DNA of 64,000 nucleotides from contig NZ_VDET01000002.1 of NCBI RefSeq assembly GCF_006381105.1, positions 1,525,578 through 1,589,577 of the forward strand, given 5' to 3'. The translations under genes were made by a program, and so were the position numbers. Below, piece by piece: positions 10,401 through 18,598 of this stretch. How positions within the stretch are numbered: position 1 is the stretch's first letter; every line of letters begins with the position of its first letter. The notes beneath the pieces are model-generated. The model did not search any database. It was not told where the DNA came from and saw nothing but the letters and a program-made list of their open reading frames with translations. This DNA is from Flavicella sediminum. Its GTDB lineage: Bacteria; Bacteroidota; Bacteroidia; Flavobacteriales; Flavobacteriaceae.

Positions 10401-13400
10401 GATGAAACAAATCCAAATGGTTTAGAAATGACAATTGATGGTCAGAGTATAAATACGGATAGAGAGTTTTTGGTACAAGGAAATGGAGGAATTCAGAAAA
10501 TATTAAAAGTAAATAGAGGTCCAAATCATTATGATTATGAAAATGTTGGGGTTGTAATCAAGTCTACTTGTCAGGCAGATCCAACAGGTAACGATGCAGT
10601 ACTTTCAGACACAATTTATTTTAATGTAAAATACTTACCAACATGTACTCCAATTGAGGTGAATTATCCAAATAATAATTGGACAATAAATAATTCTTTC
10701 AACAATAAATTCCCAATTACTATTGGTGGATATGATGTGAATACCGTTGGTTTTGAGGAGGTGAAATTGCAGTACAAAGAATCATCTTCTTCTGAATGGA
10801 CGCTATTGTCAACATATTACAGAGATGCTGAAACAAGAACAACCAATGGTGGTGCAGAGGATGATTTCTTATTGCCTACGGATGGGAATTCATTTACTTA
10901 CTATTGGCAGTTAGGACAGGTACCTGATGGGAATTATGATATTAGAGCATTGTCTAAATGTTCGTTGGCAGAAGAAACAACAGCGATTTATTCAGGAGTT
11001 ATTGATAGAAAAAATCCAGAAGCTTTTGGGCTACCACAACCTTCAGATGGAATATTATCTGCTGGTGAAGATGCGAGTATTCAATTTACAGAAACTATAA
11101 ATGGAAATTTATTATCCATTGCTAATTTTGATGTTCGCGGGGTGCTCAATGCAGGGAAAATTCGACATGATGCTTCGGTTTCATTTGACGGATCAGTAAA
11201 CACTTATGTAAAAGCTGAATTGGTGAATTTAGAAAGTAAAGCATTTTCTATAGAGTTCTATGCTAAAAAGGAAGCTTTAAATGTGAATCAAATTTTGGTA
11301 TCACAAGGAAGTGATTCTTCAACAGAAATGTTGGTAGGGATTAATGCCTCAAATAAATTTTATTTTCAATTAGCGGGAAAAACAGTAACAGGTTCAAAAA
11401 CAATCGATGAAAAGTGGCATCATTATACAGTTACTTATGATCCTTTAAAAGCAGATGTAATGTTATATGTGGACGCTGAAATGGATGCTGCTGATAACTC
11501 ATTTGTTGTTCAGAATAAGTTAAAAGAAGATCTTTATTTTGGGAAATCAACTATTGGAACTGGTGTACCCTTTAGTGGTCAAATGCATGAAGTGAGAATT
11601 TGGTCTAAATCATTAAGTTTGGGTGAGATAAATAATTCAGCGGTTCAAAGAATGGTTGGGAATGAAGCAGGTTTGTTGTACAATTGGGAGTTAGAAGATG
11701 TTAATGGAGAATTAGCTTTGGATAAAGTAAGAGGCAAGCACGCAGAAATGAAAGCTAACTGGAAAGTGAGTCCAGTAGGATATGGCTTACGTTTGAACGG
11801 TAGTGCCAATGAGGCTAGCTCTCAAGCTGTAGCCATAGATAATGCAACTGATTTTACCATAGAAATGTGGTTCAAATCTGACGGAGGAACAAATGAAACT
11901 TTGCTATCTAATGGTAAAGGAGATGGTACAGATAATAATACCAGTGGCTGGTCAATTGGTATTAATAAAGAAGGAAAAATAAGTGCAAAAAATAATGCGA
12001 GTGAGTTGGTAGGAAGTTCTGTAGTAACAGATAATAAATGGCATCATGTTGCAATTTCAGTGAATACAAGAGGAAGTGCTATTTTGTTTGTCGATGCTCA
12101 AGAAGAAATGTCTATCTCGTCAAGTTTATTAAATGGATTTGGAGGTTCTAAATTGGCTATAGGACAAAGAGATTGGTATGATGGAGCAAATAATTTACAA
12201 GACCAGTATTTCTCTGGAAGTATAGATGAACTAAGAATTTGGAATACAGCTCGTAAGTTAGAACAAATTTCTAGAGATCGATTTAATAATCTTTCCGGAA
12301 CTGAGCCAGGTCTGATAGAGTACTATCCATTTGAAAATTATGCTGAGAATGGGTTTGGAATTACAGAAGTTAGTTCAACGCTAGATAATGCATCTGTAAG
12401 TCTTTCTAAATCTACTCAAAATGTAGTATTGGGTGCTGGAGTTTTAAATCAAGATACTCCAACAATTAAATTGAAACGACCTGTAGAAATTGTAAATATT
12501 AGTTATGTGGTGAATAATGATAAAATTATTATTACGCTAAATATAGAGGAAAGTAAAATTGAAAATGTTCAGTTAGATTTTACAATATCAAATGTTAAAG
12601 ATTTAAATGGTAATGAGATAGCATCTCCAATTACTTGGTCTGCTTATGTAGATAAAAATCAAGTTGTTTGGCAAAATTCTCAGTTTAATTTAGAAACAGA
12701 AAATGGTGAAGAGTTGAACTTTGAAACAAAAATATTTAACAATTCTGGAGAGAGTAAAACCTATGAAATTACCAATATACCTTCTTGGTTAGAAGTAAGT
12801 CCAATGTCTGGTACAGTAGGTCCATTAACAACAGTTCCCGTTTCTTTTAAGGTTTCTGGAGAAACTAATAACGGAAAGTACCAAGAGGATGTATTGTTGA
12901 CAACGGATTTTGGTTTTGCTGAAAAATTAAATGTCAATGTTTCGGTAAAACAAGCGCCTCCATCAGATTGGAAAATAGATCCAACCGATTTTGAATACTC
13001 AATGAATGTTGTTGGGCAAATTGCTTTCGATGGAATTTTGTCTAGAGACGAAGGAAATATTTTGGCTGCCTTTGTTGACGGAGAATGCAGGGGACTTGTC
13101 AATTTAAGACATTTATCAAATTTTGATAATTACCAAGCGTTTTTAACAATTTATAGCAATATAGCATTGGGTGAAAATTTAGAATTCAAAGTTTGGGAAG
13201 CCTCATCAGGTATTGTTCATTCTGGAATAACACATAATTTAAGTTCAAATACTTTTATTGGAGATGCTTTTGAAGGTAGCAGTGCAAATCCTAAATTGTT
13301 TCGTACAACAAATATCATAGCTGGTGCAATTGAAGTGCCTAAAGGGTGGAAGTGGATTTCGTTTAGTTTGGAAGGAGCGGACCTAAATACGAGTAATGGT

Positions 13401-14522
13401 TTGCTAGAAAATGTAAATCCGCTAAATCTGGATATTATTAAAACAAGGATTAATAAAAGTGATGGAAACGGAGGATTTAGTCAGTTGGCTATTTTTGATA
13501 AATATTCGAGTACTGGAGAAACTTGGTACGGAAGTATCACAAATAATGGAGCTTATGATACTGGAGTATTGTATAAAATTAAATTAAGCAATGAGGGGGT
13601 AATTCGTTACGAAGGGCGTCCTGTAAATCCTATAAACCATGAGCTAAATTTAGTAGATGGTTGGAACTATATTGGATATATTGGTTCTCAGAAAATTGCT
13701 CTAAATGAAGGTTTGAGTAACTATAATGCTACAGATGGTGATTTGATTAAAAACCAATATTATTCGGCAATTTACGACAGTAGCTATGGATGGATAGGAA
13801 GTTTAACGGTATTAAGTCCGGATGAAGGATACATGCTAAAATCAGCTATTGGTCAAACATTTAAATATCCTGCCTTTAATTCTTCAACAGGTAGTAAATC
13901 TTCTGGAAAATCAACTAAAAATAGTTTTGTTAGTCCTTGGGAGTTAAAAGCGAATCAATATGCCGAGAATATGACAATTATAGCTCGTGTTAACGAAGCT
14001 GAATCTAAAAAAGGAATTCTAGGAGCTTTTGTAAATGGTGAGTGTAGAGGTGTTGCGAAAGCTATTTACAATCCGATATTAGAGGAACAAGTATTTGTGC
14101 TAAATATTAGCGGGTTGTTAGATTCACAAGTAGTTTCATTCAAATATAATGCTGATAATGAATTTTATCAAATAGAAGAGATAATTGAGTATAAGGAAAA
14201 TGAAGTAAAGGGTAGGTTGGATACTCCAAAAGAGTTAACGATTCGTAGTTCGGAAGTAGATCAAAATACTTTAGATGTGTACCCAAATCCATTTTCGGAT
14301 AAATTAAATATTCGTATTAAATTGGAAGAGAATACTGACCTGGTAATGAAATTATTTAACAATATAAATCAACTTGTAAAACAAGAATCTTTGGTTGATT
14401 TAAAGAAAGGCACGCAAACAATAACGCTAAATGGAAATGGTCTGGCTTCTGGAGTTTATTATTTAGTATTAAAAATTAAAGACCAAGTATTAGTTGAAAA
14501 AATAATCTTAACAAACGAATAA
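4455..14522 (+). CDS. giant secreted LamG/FN3-like protein with T9SS sorting domain (about 3,355 aa)
   Basis: Very large predicted surface or extracellular protein exported by Sec and then the type IX system. I place the start at 4455 because MNNFSIHLKQIFTSIFLLFV begins a signal peptide there and a -7 element lies just upstream. Order of visible parts, with residue numbers approximate: signal 1-26; fibronectin-III-like segments 400-700; LamG/concanavalin-like domain 750-910; carboxypeptidase-regulatory-like beta domain 1040-1125; long unassigned middle with a short helical stretch near 1870-1925; LamG 2236-2395; LamG 2442-2605; a BACON-like domain (IPSWLEVSPMSGTV) 2736-2832; two copies of a module with core AFVxGECRG at 2838-2925 and 3160-3245; type A T9SS tail from about 3273 (LDVYPNPFSD). 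Adhesion or glycan binding is likely, with no enzyme motif seen. Its stop overlaps the next start. Confidence 0.85.
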   Translation: MNNFSIHLKQIFTSIFLLFVTILFSQTGTEYANIQYLDNMENGSGSISIYIYVENEYDGHWDYLKDLDIDVSINGEAYQPFAFLGKQDGIYDVNSYASDYKNRETEFVLNTGGGNPNQHIRLYFNNEDHEVESKAVTFSHFEDTNSQVAGTPKGADRVHINVKPYEINRFKGAKTIQFRCRGNYLENWLDHENANNTLSINEKLTEKFELFEENNSGQEEINFNVDFNKSEGAAHLTFRIESIQNETEYDHLACLELKKIVYNQQNQVVSDEVIGYVNHNSNILGCSDLFSDAATSDTFLGEFGDSYKFGLKYDNLYATPYGNSYWTKSGGDNYFVIRDYITQENYKNKIQYYVHGTYYSRERNGENKKVNFNWADNIKGNFVVNEEIPIPNISLKEAEVSSTNNCQIDLSWDTPTLFGGDTSRNFVAIYRDDKRIAYVDADGGVNKYADTDIVAGEKYNYKIALEYDRAYNDRSFEAISGQKDGKEGVIINLLEAPSGLSSNQVGCNGNIEISWSYTSNPSSFVLERKASNDEDFTVLNNNISGSLRSFTDTDVIENEVYVYRIAAISNALSCNTTGYYSSDYTHSKDPIDIKPIFNNESYLVEASKGYYSNRTELEWIPNLDKEQYINQYKIYVREFGTTIKPNLLTTLDINAKKYEHTNGKAGTIYEYFIVGERVVETECGRQITSSYTIDGLSGIKTPDVLGEGVAYDIGLRVATGVINGNINYTGGTAVPNVKVIAERQEINKGKSLSFNGVNSYVDVTASASIDFKDEFTVSFWVKPENNEESYLLENSQFKILRLENGQIAFAVYGKNGEFTQIVTDWHVVPTGNWTQITVTYNSTKREIKAYYNGSKWGALDLNSDFTTLRPNLKTKLSIGRREGTSGYLQGKLDEIRMFDRCLEAEEIARISGSFVAADYNGLKLYLKVFEGRGNTVYDIAHKGDLFYKNNGVLNNTIFSDDIPSQSQLGNVGYTDAYGNYTIEAVEYGDSGENFNIIPTATLAGAIHEFDPVRKTLFIGEGSKVNNDKDFEDISSFQFSGYVRFNFPNTEAANEKTSGSEGIKIYLDGGGAIAGDDRQAYETDENGFFDVQIPIGQHYIEFRRNGHVFANGRFPATGVYDFQEGVTGLEILDDTKHKLTGRIVGGLIEGNKPMSMESNPSVNNIGQAKFTLTSEDGKIVREITSSSSTGEYSIELPPKKFISSSVKWTKDLIDIVSSGDIQPIDLSSINAYNGTKEADSVFVDDVYIRSDTTFYNVRKDFIYRKKPELVVTGLLKNGNSITETTIKNSAEEFYNLKQGNTAVAIDLKTLPYPTYFSASDYEYKMKAVEKYTNKDTSIEYSVPVTDGELVINNGIGVGFYKDEEGKSKTYGSPEVITLDSHGELVYQFKAQEPNINENSSAGLEHLSYTKEMSITLNVGAFSTSWPNASDSNETQRAYIIGGKQQGANFVTKAPPVVDFVLRDPPGSNSYAYWSKEESFFTSAEYNAGGFGNLNAFVGLGVGMNTLLGGGIVGVGEIAEGKILGTMEINAGFDIGAGGEYIFETSFSEDIQTNGDAIQVGRSDVFVAKSQNLMTGTGVHIRPVPESLCGGNCYGEVMKDKNGNNYRMTRVLQSYLNPVGSPTFFIFSQNHIQNVLIPDLIEVRNTFLTRPGSRYISKIPQSNENFGSNNDDPVWGVNASTTNYIRTEAGDFDGQSYTYSPMGDPNKAIDSIRVMNQQIRLWKEALANNEIQKWIAKKYQSSENVSIASGVSLERSNTSSHSGSAYVSFEMSSSVAYGAKLEFDGYGVAVESEMSAEVGIRSSAKSTTGGGTSKTVGYVLNDPDEDDAISVDIFSGTGSNGPIFLTKAGQTSCPFEDKIVMEYANEHYIQTLIDIQEGDKNKAMEEAKAYGIAGATENESQKYGEANQLNADINQLKVLLAEIRAGEVVLSNATLQRDKPAMKINGAKTAQAFNVPADEAANFKLTLLNEGEAGDPQYFSVKAMDETNPNGLEMTIDGQSINTDREFLVQGNGGIQKILKVNRGPNHYDYENVGVVIKSTCQADPTGNDAVLSDTIYFNVKYLPTCTPIEVNYPNNNWTINNSFNNKFPITIGGYDVNTVGFEEVKLQYKESSSSEWTLLSTYYRDAETRTTNGGAEDDFLLPTDGNSFTYYWQLGQVPDGNYDIRALSKCSLAEETTAIYSGVIDRKNPEAFGLPQPSDGILSAGEDASIQFTETINGNLLSIANFDVRGVLNAGKIRHDASVSFDGSVNTYVKAELVNLESKAFSIEFYAKKEALNVNQILVSQGSDSSTEMLVGINASNKFYFQLAGKTVTGSKTIDEKWHHYTVTYDPLKADVMLYVDAEMDAADNSFVVQNKLKEDLYFGKSTIGTGVPFSGQMHEVRIWSKSLSLGEINNSAVQRMVGNEAGLLYNWELEDVNGELALDKVRGKHAEMKANWKVSPVGYGLRLNGSANEASSQAVAIDNATDFTIEMWFKSDGGTNETLLSNGKGDGTDNNTSGWSIGINKEGKISAKNNASELVGSSVVTDNKWHHVAISVNTRGSAILFVDAQEEMSISSSLLNGFGGSKLAIGQRDWYDGANNLQDQYFSGSIDELRIWNTARKLEQISRDRFNNLSGTEPGLIEYYPFENYAENGFGITEVSSTLDNASVSLSKSTQNVVLGAGVLNQDTPTIKLKRPVEIVNISYVVNNDKIIITLNIEESKIENVQLDFTISNVKDLNGNEIASPITWSAYVDKNQVVWQNSQFNLETENGEELNFETKIFNNSGESKTYEITNIPSWLEVSPMSGTVGPLTTVPVSFKVSGETNNGKYQEDVLLTTDFGFAEKLNVNVSVKQAPPSDWKIDPTDFEYSMNVVGQIAFDGILSRDEGNILAAFVDGECRGLVNLRHLSNFDNYQAFLTIYSNIALGENLEFKVWEASSGIVHSGITHNLSSNTFIGDAFEGSSANPKLFRTTNIIAGAIEVPKGWKWISFSLEGADLNTSNGLLENVNPLNLDIIKTRINKSDGNGGFSQLAIFDKYSSTGETWYGSITNNGAYDTGVLYKIKLSNEGVIRYEGRPVNPINHELNLVDGWNYIGYIGSQKIALNEGLSNYNATDGDLIKNQYYSAIYDSSYGWIGSLTVLSPDEGYMLKSAIGQTFKYPAFNSSTGSKSSGKSTKNSFVSPWELKANQYAENMTIIARVNEAESKKGILGAFVNGECRGVAKAIYNPILEEQVFVLNISGLLDSQVVSFKYNADNEFYQIEEIIEYKENEVKGRLDTPKELTIRSSEVDQNTLDVYPNPFSDKLNIRIKLEENTDLVMKLFNNINQLVKQESLVDLKKGTQTITLNGNGLASGVYYLVLKIKDQVLVEKIILTNE

Positions 14523-15220
14523 TGGTTTATAATTTGAAATTAATTAAAATAGTTGGTTTGAAAATTCAGGTCCTAAGTATTTTGTTTGGGATAGCAAGTT
14601 TACATCTAAATGCCCAACCTAATTGGTCTGTAAATACAGCTTCTTATAATTTGGACGGTAGTATTGTTGTAAGTCTGAAAATAGATGAAGTGTTGTCAAA
14701 TGATACATCTGATATAGTTGCTGCTTTTGATGCTCAAGGAAATTGTAGAGGGAAGTCAAATATACTTTTCGATGAGATATCGAACACATATATTTCTTAT
14801 TTGACAGTTTTGGGTTCTACCTATGGCGATGAATTAATTTTTAAAATTTATGACGCCAGTGAAGATAAAGTCTATTTAACAAGTAACAATCCAATTGTAT
14901 TTGTTTCTAATCTTAGTATTGGCGATCTTTTTGACCCTTTGCAATTGATTAGCGAAAAAGAAGAGAATTTAAGTGTAAATTCTTATTTAGAGTCGCAATT
15001 TACATGCTTTCCAAATCCTGTAAATAAAACATTATTTTTTACTTGTCCAAAGAATGTTCAGGTAAATTCTATAGGGGTATTTGATACAAGCCTAAGACTG
15101 ATCAATAGGTTTGAAAAAGAAATTAAGGAAGTGAAATTAGAGAATCTAGAGGCTGGCGTGTATTTTTTAAAAATAGAAACTAATTTAGGTAGGGTGGTGA
15201 AAAAAATCGTCAAAAATTAA
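14522..15220 (+). CDS. small secreted T9SS-sorted protein sharing a module with the giant protein
   Basis: A 232-residue protein with an N-terminal signal peptide ending LHLNAQ, one copy of the module found twice in the preceding giant protein (DIVAAFDAQGNCRG here versus ILAAFVDGECRG and ILGAFVNGECRG there), and a C-terminal T9SS sorting tail (FTCFPNPVNKTLFF ... GVYFLKIET). Its ATG overlaps the TAA stop of the giant gene by one base, so translation is probably coupled. It may be a partner or anchor of the giant protein at the cell surface; this is inference from the shared module and coupling. No catalytic motif is visible. Confidence 0.75.
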   Translation: MVYNLKLIKIVGLKIQVLSILFGIASLHLNAQPNWSVNTASYNLDGSIVVSLKIDEVLSNDTSDIVAAFDAQGNCRGKSNILFDEISNTYISYLTVLGSTYGDELIFKIYDASEDKVYLTSNNPIVFVSNLSIGDLFDPLQLISEKEENLSVNSYLESQFTCFPNPVNKTLFFTCPKNVQVNSIGVFDTSLRLINRFEKEIKEVKLENLEAGVYFLKIETNLGRVVKKIVKN

Positions 15221-15231
15221 AAAACATAGTC

Positions 15232-15507
15232 ATGCGAGAAAGTATTCATGCAAAATCTTTGAAAAGTACATTGAAAGAAAATAATGGCATTTTAATAGTG
15301 ATTGTTTCTCGAGTGATGTATTTGCTTTTATTTGTCGCTTTTGGGCTGTTAGTATTACTTGCATTTAACCGTTTTTATGCAAGTATAGCATGTGTTTTAT
15401 TTTTAGTAATTGCCTATTGCATTATCGAAATATCGAAAATAAAAAGGATTATAAAAACGAATAAAAAAATTAGTAGTAAACTTTCTTACTTGAAGAAAAA
15501 GTTATAG
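15232..15507 (+). CDS. small two-helix membrane protein, unknown
   Basis: A 91-residue protein 11 bases after the previous stop and therefore probably the last gene of the operon. It has two hydrophobic segments (about 21-44 and 48-66) followed by a strongly basic tail (ISKIKRIIKTNKKISSKLSYLKKK). I recognise no family. A terminator follows at 15535-15571. It could be an accessory membrane protein of the secreted-protein operon, but the sequence does not show a function. Confidence 0.55.
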   Translation: MRESIHAKSLKSTLKENNGILIVIVSRVMYLLLFVAFGLLVLLAFNRFYASIACVLFLVIAYCIIEISKIKRIIKTNKKISSKLSYLKKKL

Positions 15508-15534
15508 CCAGAAATTGGTAGAAAGTCTAAAAAC

Positions 15535-15571
15535 AAAAAAACCGATTTGAATTTTCAAATCGGTTTTTTTA
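15535..15571. terminator. bidirectional terminator with near-identical copy of the bioB palindrome
   Basis: Bases 15541-15564 repeat the 24-bp palindrome of 1427-1450 with one central base changed (GAATTTTC instead of GAAATTTC). A-runs before and T-runs after let it serve both the plus-strand operon and the minus-strand rseP gene. Confidence 0.85.
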
Positions 15572-15584
15572 TGTGTTCTATATT

Positions 15585-16931
15585 TTATCTAAATAGCTTG
15601 ACTACATCATTTGCATTGGCAAATAATAAGAGTGCCATTAAAATTACAAATCCAGTAATTTGTGCATATTCTAAAAACTTGTCACTAGGTTTTTTACCCG
15701 TAATCATTTCATACAAAGTAAATACTACATGACCACCATCTAACGCAGGTATTGGTAATAAATTCATAACACCTAACATAATAGATAAGAAAGCAGTGAT
15801 GCTCCAGAATGCTTGCCAGCTCCAAGTAGAAGGGAAAATACTTCCAATAGAAATAAAACCACCCAAACCTTTATAAGCTCCTGTTTCTGGGTTGAAAACT
15901 TTTTTCAACTGCTTTACATAACTTACCAAAGTGTTGTAACCTTTTTTCGTTCCCGCAGGAATTGCTTCTAACAAGGTGTACGATATTGTTTCCAATTCAT
16001 AGTAGCCCAATTTTTGAAGGTCGTCATAAGATAAAGGAGCAAAGGAAACTCCAATCATTCCTTCAGCATCCAACTGAACAGGAATTTCTAGCAATTGTTC
16101 GTTTCTTTTAACACTTAAAACAACGGCTTTTGTAGGTGAATTTGCTAACAATTCTTTTGCTTCATCAAAGTATTTTACCGGTTGCCCGTTAATAGCCACC
16201 ACTAAATCTTTTATTTTTAAACCGCTTTCTTTGTTGATAGAGGTTTCTGAAAAGGCACCAATTATATAAGGGTATCTTACTGTTAAAAAAGGTCCAGCAC
16301 CTTTTTCTTTTCCTACCAATTGAGAAATAAAATCAACAGGAATTTCTTGTTGAATGATTTCGCCATCACGTTCAATAGTAAATTCATTTCCATTAATAAA
16401 TTCGCCTGTAATACTTGAAAAAGAACGAATGTCATTGCCATCAACTGCAATAATTTTATCTCCTGTTTTCAATCCTATTTCTAAGGCCAATGAATCGGTT
16501 GCCCAAATTCCATCCGTTACATTATTGTTAGGTAGGTAACTTTCTCCCCACGTAAATAACATCAAAATGTAAATAACAAACCCAAGTATAAAATTCACCA
16601 CAATACCTCCTAACATAATAATTAAACGTTGCCAAGCTGGTTTCGATCTGAATTCCCAAGGCTGTGCCGGTTGGTTCATTTGTTCGGTATCCATACTTTC
16701 GTCTATCATTCCAGATATTTTTACATATCCTCCTAACGGAATCCATCCGATACCATATTCTGTACCTCCAATTTTTTTCTTTAGGATAGAGAATTTATAA
16801 TCAAAAAATAAGTAGAATTTTTCAACTCTTGTTTTGAATAATTTGGCAGGAATAAAATGCCCTAACTCATGTAAAACAATGAGCAGTGATAAACTTAATA
16901 TAAATTGTGATGCTTTAATGAAAATTTCCAT
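15585..16931 (-). CDS. rseP: RseP-type site-2 metalloprotease
   Basis: Intramembrane zinc protease that in other bacteria cleaves anti-sigma factors and leftover signal peptides. The zinc motif HELGH is at residues 21-25 within the first transmembrane helix, the second metal motif is in NLLPIPALDGGHVVF near the C-terminus, and the middle holds PDZ-type segments (SGLKIKDLVVAINGQPV). The length of 448 residues fits the family. I start at 16931 (MEIFIKASQ): a longer reading would need a TTG at 16961 that overlaps the predicted -7 element TACATTTG. No anti-sigma factor gene is adjacent. Confidence 0.93.
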   Translation of the reverse strand: MEIFIKASQFILSLSLLIVLHELGHFIPAKLFKTRVEKFYLFFDYKFSILKKKIGGTEYGIGWIPLGGYVKISGMIDESMDTEQMNQPAQPWEFRSKPAWQRLIIMLGGIVVNFILGFVIYILMLFTWGESYLPNNNVTDGIWATDSLALEIGLKTGDKIIAVDGNDIRSFSSITGEFINGNEFTIERDGEIIQQEIPVDFISQLVGKEKGAGPFLTVRYPYIIGAFSETSINKESGLKIKDLVVAINGQPVKYFDEAKELLANSPTKAVVLSVKRNEQLLEIPVQLDAEGMIGVSFAPLSYDDLQKLGYYELETISYTLLEAIPAGTKKGYNTLVSYVKQLKKVFNPETGAYKGLGGFISIGSIFPSTWSWQAFWSITAFLSIMLGVMNLLPIPALDGGHVVFTLYEMITGKKPSDKFLEYAQITGFVILMALLLFANANDVVKLFR

Positions 16932-16958
16932 GTAATATATTTCTGATTTTAATCCTCG

Positions 16959-16966
16959 CAAATGTA
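16959..16966 (-). promoter_or_regulatory. putative -7 element of rseP
   Basis: On the minus strand TACATTTG is a perfect TAnnTTTG match, predicting transcription from about 16952, some 20 bases before the rseP ATG. Confidence 0.5.
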
Positions 16967-17143
16967 CAATTTTAAATAAATTATAAAGCGTTTATATGCT
17001 GCCCATTTTCCTTTTAACAAAGTTCTAACGCTTAGGTCAATATATGTCGTTATTTTTGGCTATTTTCTATTTTGTTTTTCTTAAAAAGAAAAGAACATAC
17101 CAAGCAAAATGATTAATTTTACCGCATAAATTTTTGGTGTATT

Positions 17144-17818
17144 ATGGAAGTAAAATTTTTTAAAAAATCGTTGCCAACCTTGCTGCTCATGTTTGTGTTT
17201 AGTGTGCTTGGCGTTATTTTGTTTTATAATTTATTAACACCGAATAAAAAATTACCAATTTACAGTCCAACAGATGTAAACCCAAAATTGGTAGATGCTT
17301 CTTTGCGTCATGTAAAAAAGAACCATAAAATTGCAAATTTTCGTTTACTTGATCAAAACGGAGAAACGATTACGGAAAATACCTATAAAGATAAAATTTA
17401 TGTGGCCGATTTTTTCTTTACACGCTGCGGAACAATCTGTCCGGTTATGACGACCAATATGGCCTTGCTTCAAAAAGAATTTTTATTAGATGATGAGGTA
17501 ATGTTGCTTTCTCATTCTGTAACACCGGTAATGGACAGTGTGCCTATTTTAAAAGAATATGCCGAATACAAAGGAGTGATAGCTGATAAATGGCATTTGG
17601 TAACAGGGGCAAAAAAAGATATTTACAATTTAGCACGTAAAAGTTATTTTGCTGTTTTAGATGAAGGGGATGGCGGTGAACAAGATTTTATTCATACAGA
17701 ACAATTTGTATTGGTAGATAAAAATAAAAGAATTCGTGGCTATTATGATGGTACCGATGTAAAAGATATTGCTCGTATTATAGAGGATATTGCCATACTA
17801 AAAAAAGAGGATAACTAA
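17144..17818 (+). CDS. SCO1/SenC-family copper chaperone
   Basis: Membrane-anchored thioredoxin-fold protein of the SCO family, which delivers copper to the CuA site of cytochrome oxidase or acts as a thiol reductant. It has one N-terminal transmembrane anchor (about 10-30), the copper-binding CxxxC in FFTRCGTICPVM, and the distal His in FIHTEQFVLVD. The 224-residue length is normal. No cytochrome oxidase genes are in the window, so the substrate oxidase is elsewhere. The nitroreductase-like gene begins 11 bases after its stop. Confidence 0.9.
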   Translation: MEVKFFKKSLPTLLLMFVFSVLGVILFYNLLTPNKKLPIYSPTDVNPKLVDASLRHVKKNHKIANFRLLDQNGETITENTYKDKIYVADFFFTRCGTICPVMTTNMALLQKEFLLDDEVMLLSHSVTPVMDSVPILKEYAEYKGVIADKWHLVTGAKKDIYNLARKSYFAVLDEGDGGEQDFIHTEQFVLVDKNKRIRGYYDGTDVKDIARIIEDIAILKKEDN

Positions 17819-17829
17819 ATTTGGGTTTT

Positions 17830-18486
17830 ATGAAGGAAATTGATGCAGTCATTAAAAATAGAAAAACGCAAAAGGTTTTGGCAAATAAGGCTTGGCCTGT
17901 TGCTTCAAATACAGAGGCCTTAAAAATGACCCTACAAGCGCTTTTAGATTTGGCAGCAGCAGCTCCCTATCATAAAAAATGTGATGAAAAATATACAACT
18001 AATACAGACTTAAATTCATGTGTACCCTGGCGTTTTTATGTGTTAGATACTTCCAATTGCAGATTGTTGCTAGAGTTTATTGAGAAAGAAGGTATCAAAG
18101 CTGGCAAAATAAATAACATGCTTGCTGCTGCAGACGCATTGCTTATTGGAACTTGGTTACCCGATGGCTCCGATTCAAAAGAAGAGAGTGCTTTGTTTGA
18201 AGGCAGTTTAAAAAACATGGAACATATTGCGGCGGCTTCTGCGGCCATTCAAAATATATTATTGGGGGCTACAGCTAGAAATATCCCAAATTATTGGTCG
18301 TCTGGAGGGGTGTTGCGTTGCGAAGAATTGCGATCAGTTTTAAAAATATCCATGGAAGAAATTTTTTTAGGTGCTGTTTTTCTGTTTCCTGAAAATAGTG
18401 AGCGTGAAGAAACATTTATAAAACCTGGTGCATTGCGTAACCTAGGCAAAGAAAAAGACACTTGGTCTCGTTGGGTTAATTTGTAA
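17830..18486 (+). CDS. nitroreductase-family protein
   Basis: A 218-residue protein resembling FMN-dependent nitroreductases: an N-terminal helix with KNRKTQKVL, an early LAAAAPYHK segment corresponding to the SAPSxxN region, and a central AAASAAIQNILLGATARNIPNYWSSGG segment typical of the second FMN-contacting part. The usual substrate class is quinones or nitroaromatics with NAD(P)H, but the actual substrate is unknown. I prefer the ATG at 17830 over an upstream TTG at 17821, because the TTG is part of a possible -7 element TAAATTTG (17816-17823). It may be co-transcribed with the SCO gene. Confidence 0.75.
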   Translation: MKEIDAVIKNRKTQKVLANKAWPVASNTEALKMTLQALLDLAAAAPYHKKCDEKYTTNTDLNSCVPWRFYVLDTSNCRLLLEFIEKEGIKAGKINNMLAAADALLIGTWLPDGSDSKEESALFEGSLKNMEHIAAASAAIQNILLGATARNIPNYWSSGGVLRCEELRSVLKISMEEIFLGAVFLFPENSEREETFIKPGALRNLGKEKDTWSRWVNL

Positions 18487-18576
18487 ATCGACCTAATTAT
18501 TTTGTTAGAAATATGGCTATCAAGAGTACTGAAAAACATTCTTTTAAATACTTTCTTTAGAATCATTCTAGTTTAG

Positions 18577-18584
18577 TATCTTTG
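18577..18584 (+). promoter_or_regulatory. putative -7 element of the feo operon
   Basis: TATCTTTG is a perfect TAnnTTTG match just upstream of feoA, predicting a start near 18590. I found no convincing Fur box by eye. Confidence 0.45.
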
Positions 18585-18598
18585 TCGACCTATCTTAA

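Noticed and set aside
12761-13102. Minus-strand 113-codon ORF inside the giant gene
   Set aside because: It lies wholly within the clear LamG/BACON/T9SS coding frame, has no recognisable protein and no promoter; it is a shadow frame.
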